IMG/VR virus record: IMGVR_UViG_3300036770_002692
Span: 1 to 37,951 of that record
Length of the DNA stretch: 37,951 bases
Reading direction: 5' to 3' (one strand)
From: a virus
The notes under the pieces were generated by a model, which saw only the letters and a list, made by a program, of their open reading frames with translations, made no database searches and was not told the DNA's origin. Positions 36,863-37,951 of this stretch are shown here, piece by piece (the first letter of the stretch is position 1; every line of letters starts with the position of its first letter). A program made the position numbers and the translations under genes.

Positions 36863-36896
36863 AAAAACCCCCGTGCGCCTGTTACCGCGCCGGGGG
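36863..36896 (-). terminator. Intrinsic terminator of the metallophosphoesterase gene
   Basis: On the minus strand CCCCCG (36896-36891) pairs with CGGGGG (36873-36868), with inner GCG/CGC pairing, followed by five T (36867-36863). It faces the rightward terminator, so the two units are insulated from each other. Confidence 0.8.
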
Positions 36897-36923
36897 GATA
36901 TATGATTAAGAAACTATGCAAAA

Positions 36924-37757
36924 TCAAGTTAGCTCCGCGCTCATGCGGACAATGGTTTGTTCTTTTTTCCGCGTAAATTCCGTATTCAGCCACACGCCGC
37001 CCAGGCTCTTCGGTGGCATCCCGCGCTCCACCGCCCAGCCGCCGCCGTCGGTGAATTCGTCCTTGTATGTGCCCAGCTTAAGGTGGAGCTGCTCTTCCAG
37101 CATCTGCTCACCGCCCTTGTTGAGCTTAACACGCTGTATCGGGAATATCCATCGGTCGTGCGTGTGCCCAGAAACTACGATGTGCGCATCCGGCAAATAT
37201 ACGCTTTTCCGGGACGCCTGAATAACGTCCTTGGTTACCGGGCCACCGCCGCCGTAGCCGTGATGGTACGATATGTTTTTCACCGCGCTGTAATTAATGT
37301 GCCTATATCGAAGCATCACCCAGCCGCTATAAGTGCCCCGCTCCACGCCCAGCGCCGCGCAAAGCCGCCCGGTCAGGTCGGTTTCCTGCCGCTTCAGGAT
37401 GCTGGTTTCATGGTTTCCAGGCGTGATAAGCAAGATGTTTTCGCGGTAGGGTAGGAGGTATTCGGTTGCCGTATCTACAAGTGCATCGAAGTAATTAGCG
37501 ACGTCGTGTTCCGGGCGTATATTGTTTTTTGCCCCGCGCGGATCATACTTTCCCTGCATCGCGCAAAAAAAATCGCCGAATATCATAATACCCGCCCCGC
37601 GTGCCTTGGCGGCGTCCAGGTGCTGCTGGAGCAAGGTGCGGTTGCAGTGCGGGTTGTCCCAATGGACATCTGAAAGGAGAAGGTACGAAAACTTTTTCAC
37701 CTCCCCGCAATCGTGCTTGACTTCGATAGAGTAAGGCCTAAGTTTCCGTACCTTCAT
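36924..37757 (-). CDS. Calcineurin-like metallophosphoesterase
   Basis: 277 residues from the ATG at 37755-37757 (MKVRKLRPYSIEVKHDCGEV). Complete two-metal site: SDVHWD (Asp30, His32), GDFF (Asp62), PGNHET (Asn115, His116), SYHHGYG (His165/166) and SGHTHD (His198, His200). The spacing is that of the metallophosphoesterase family used by phages as 2',3'-cyclic phosphodiesterase, DNA end-processing or nuclease (Mre11/SbcD-like core). The substrate cannot be told from motifs. A C-terminal segment (GGGWAVERGMPPKSLGG) completes the fold. It is the last gene before a terminator. Confidence 0.9.
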   Translation of the reverse strand: MKVRKLRPYSIEVKHDCGEVKKFSYLLLSDVHWDNPHCNRTLLQQHLDAAKARGAGIMIFGDFFCAMQGKYDPRGAKNNIRPEHDVANYFDALVDTATEYLLPYRENILLITPGNHETSILKRQETDLTGRLCAALGVERGTYSGWVMLRYRHINYSAVKNISYHHGYGGGGPVTKDVIQASRKSVYLPDAHIVVSGHTHDRWIFPIQRVKLNKGGEQMLEEQLHLKLGTYKDEFTDGGGWAVERGMPPKSLGGVWLNTEFTRKKEQTIVRMSAELT

Positions 37758-37761
37758 TAGG

Positions 37762-37950
37762 CTAATCTTTTTTCGCGATTGTGTCCAGGGCAATTTCTGC
37801 CGCCTTCAGAACCAGGTCTTGCAGCGCCTCGCCGGCCTTGGCCTTTTCCAGCAGCGCCGGAAGCAGGGTTTCCAGGATAAGCGCGCGCAATTCGGGCGAG
37901 GTCAGCAGGTTTTCGAAATAGCGCTCAATTTGCTCATCGTTTTCCTTTTC
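37762..37950 (-). CDS. Partial unknown protein, C-terminal 62 residues
   Basis: Runs in from the right edge and ends with TAG at 37762-37764. The visible part is charged and helical: EKENDEQIERYFENLLTSPE, then LRALILETLLPALLEKAKAG and EALQDLVLKAAEIALDTIAK. No transmembrane segment or catalytic motif. It ends four bases before the metallophosphoesterase start. It may be the 3' half of the gene that leaves the left edge. Confidence 0.6.
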   Translation of the reverse strand, partial: EKENDEQIERYFENLLTSPELRALILETLLPALLEKAKAGEALQDLVLKAAEIALDTIAKKD

Positions 37951-37951
37951 G

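Overview
This 37,951-base window looks like the genome, or nearly the whole genome, of a tailed phage of siphovirus type that infects a member of the Bacteroidota. The phage assignment rests on a full head, neck and tail gene set: small and large terminase, portal, prohead protease, HK97-type capsid, connectors, major tail protein, frameshifted tail chaperones and tape measure. The host assignment rests on promoters of the Bacteroidota type (TTG, about 19 bases, TAnnTTTG), on signal peptides ending A-x-A before Gln, and on the lack of Shine-Dalgarno motifs. No integrase, repressor, DNA polymerase or helicase was recognised, so lifestyle cannot be decided; nothing positively indicates lysogeny.

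Nearly every gene is on the minus strand, so the map reads from right to left. Right end: a partial gene and a metallophosphoesterase (36924-37950), closed off by two facing terminators. Next comes a divergent region near 35,700, with one promoter driving the leftward early genes and a short plus-strand unit of two genes, the second a four-helix membrane protein. The leftward early and replication block (27110-35675) holds many small proteins, a possible OB-fold ssDNA-binding protein, a NinB-like protein, dCTP deaminase, a ParB-methyltransferase fusion overlapping a PD-(D/E)XK nuclease, and a replication-initiator-like winged-helix protein. Two genes here are preceded by a promoter followed by a structured leader ending in an intrinsic terminator, which looks like transcription attenuation.

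At 26,190-27,103 lies a non-coding RNA locus: a tRNA-Leu-like RNA with an abnormal central domain, a VRR-NUC nuclease gene, an initiator-type tRNA with its own promoter, a multibranched structured RNA, GC-rich hairpins and a terminator. A surface-glycan cluster follows (22322-25666: two glycosyltransferases, a methyltransferase and an LpxA-like acyltransferase, with an HNH nuclease gene among them). The late operon runs from the terminases (22155) leftward through head, connector, tail chaperone, tape measure and baseplate genes to fibre-like proteins. Several fibre-like products carry export signals, and one has seven exact 45-residue repeats resembling a seven-bladed propeller. Lysis genes (M15 peptidase, holin-like membrane protein) end the operon. 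Partial minus-strand genes at both edges suggest that the window may be a circular genome opened inside one gene.
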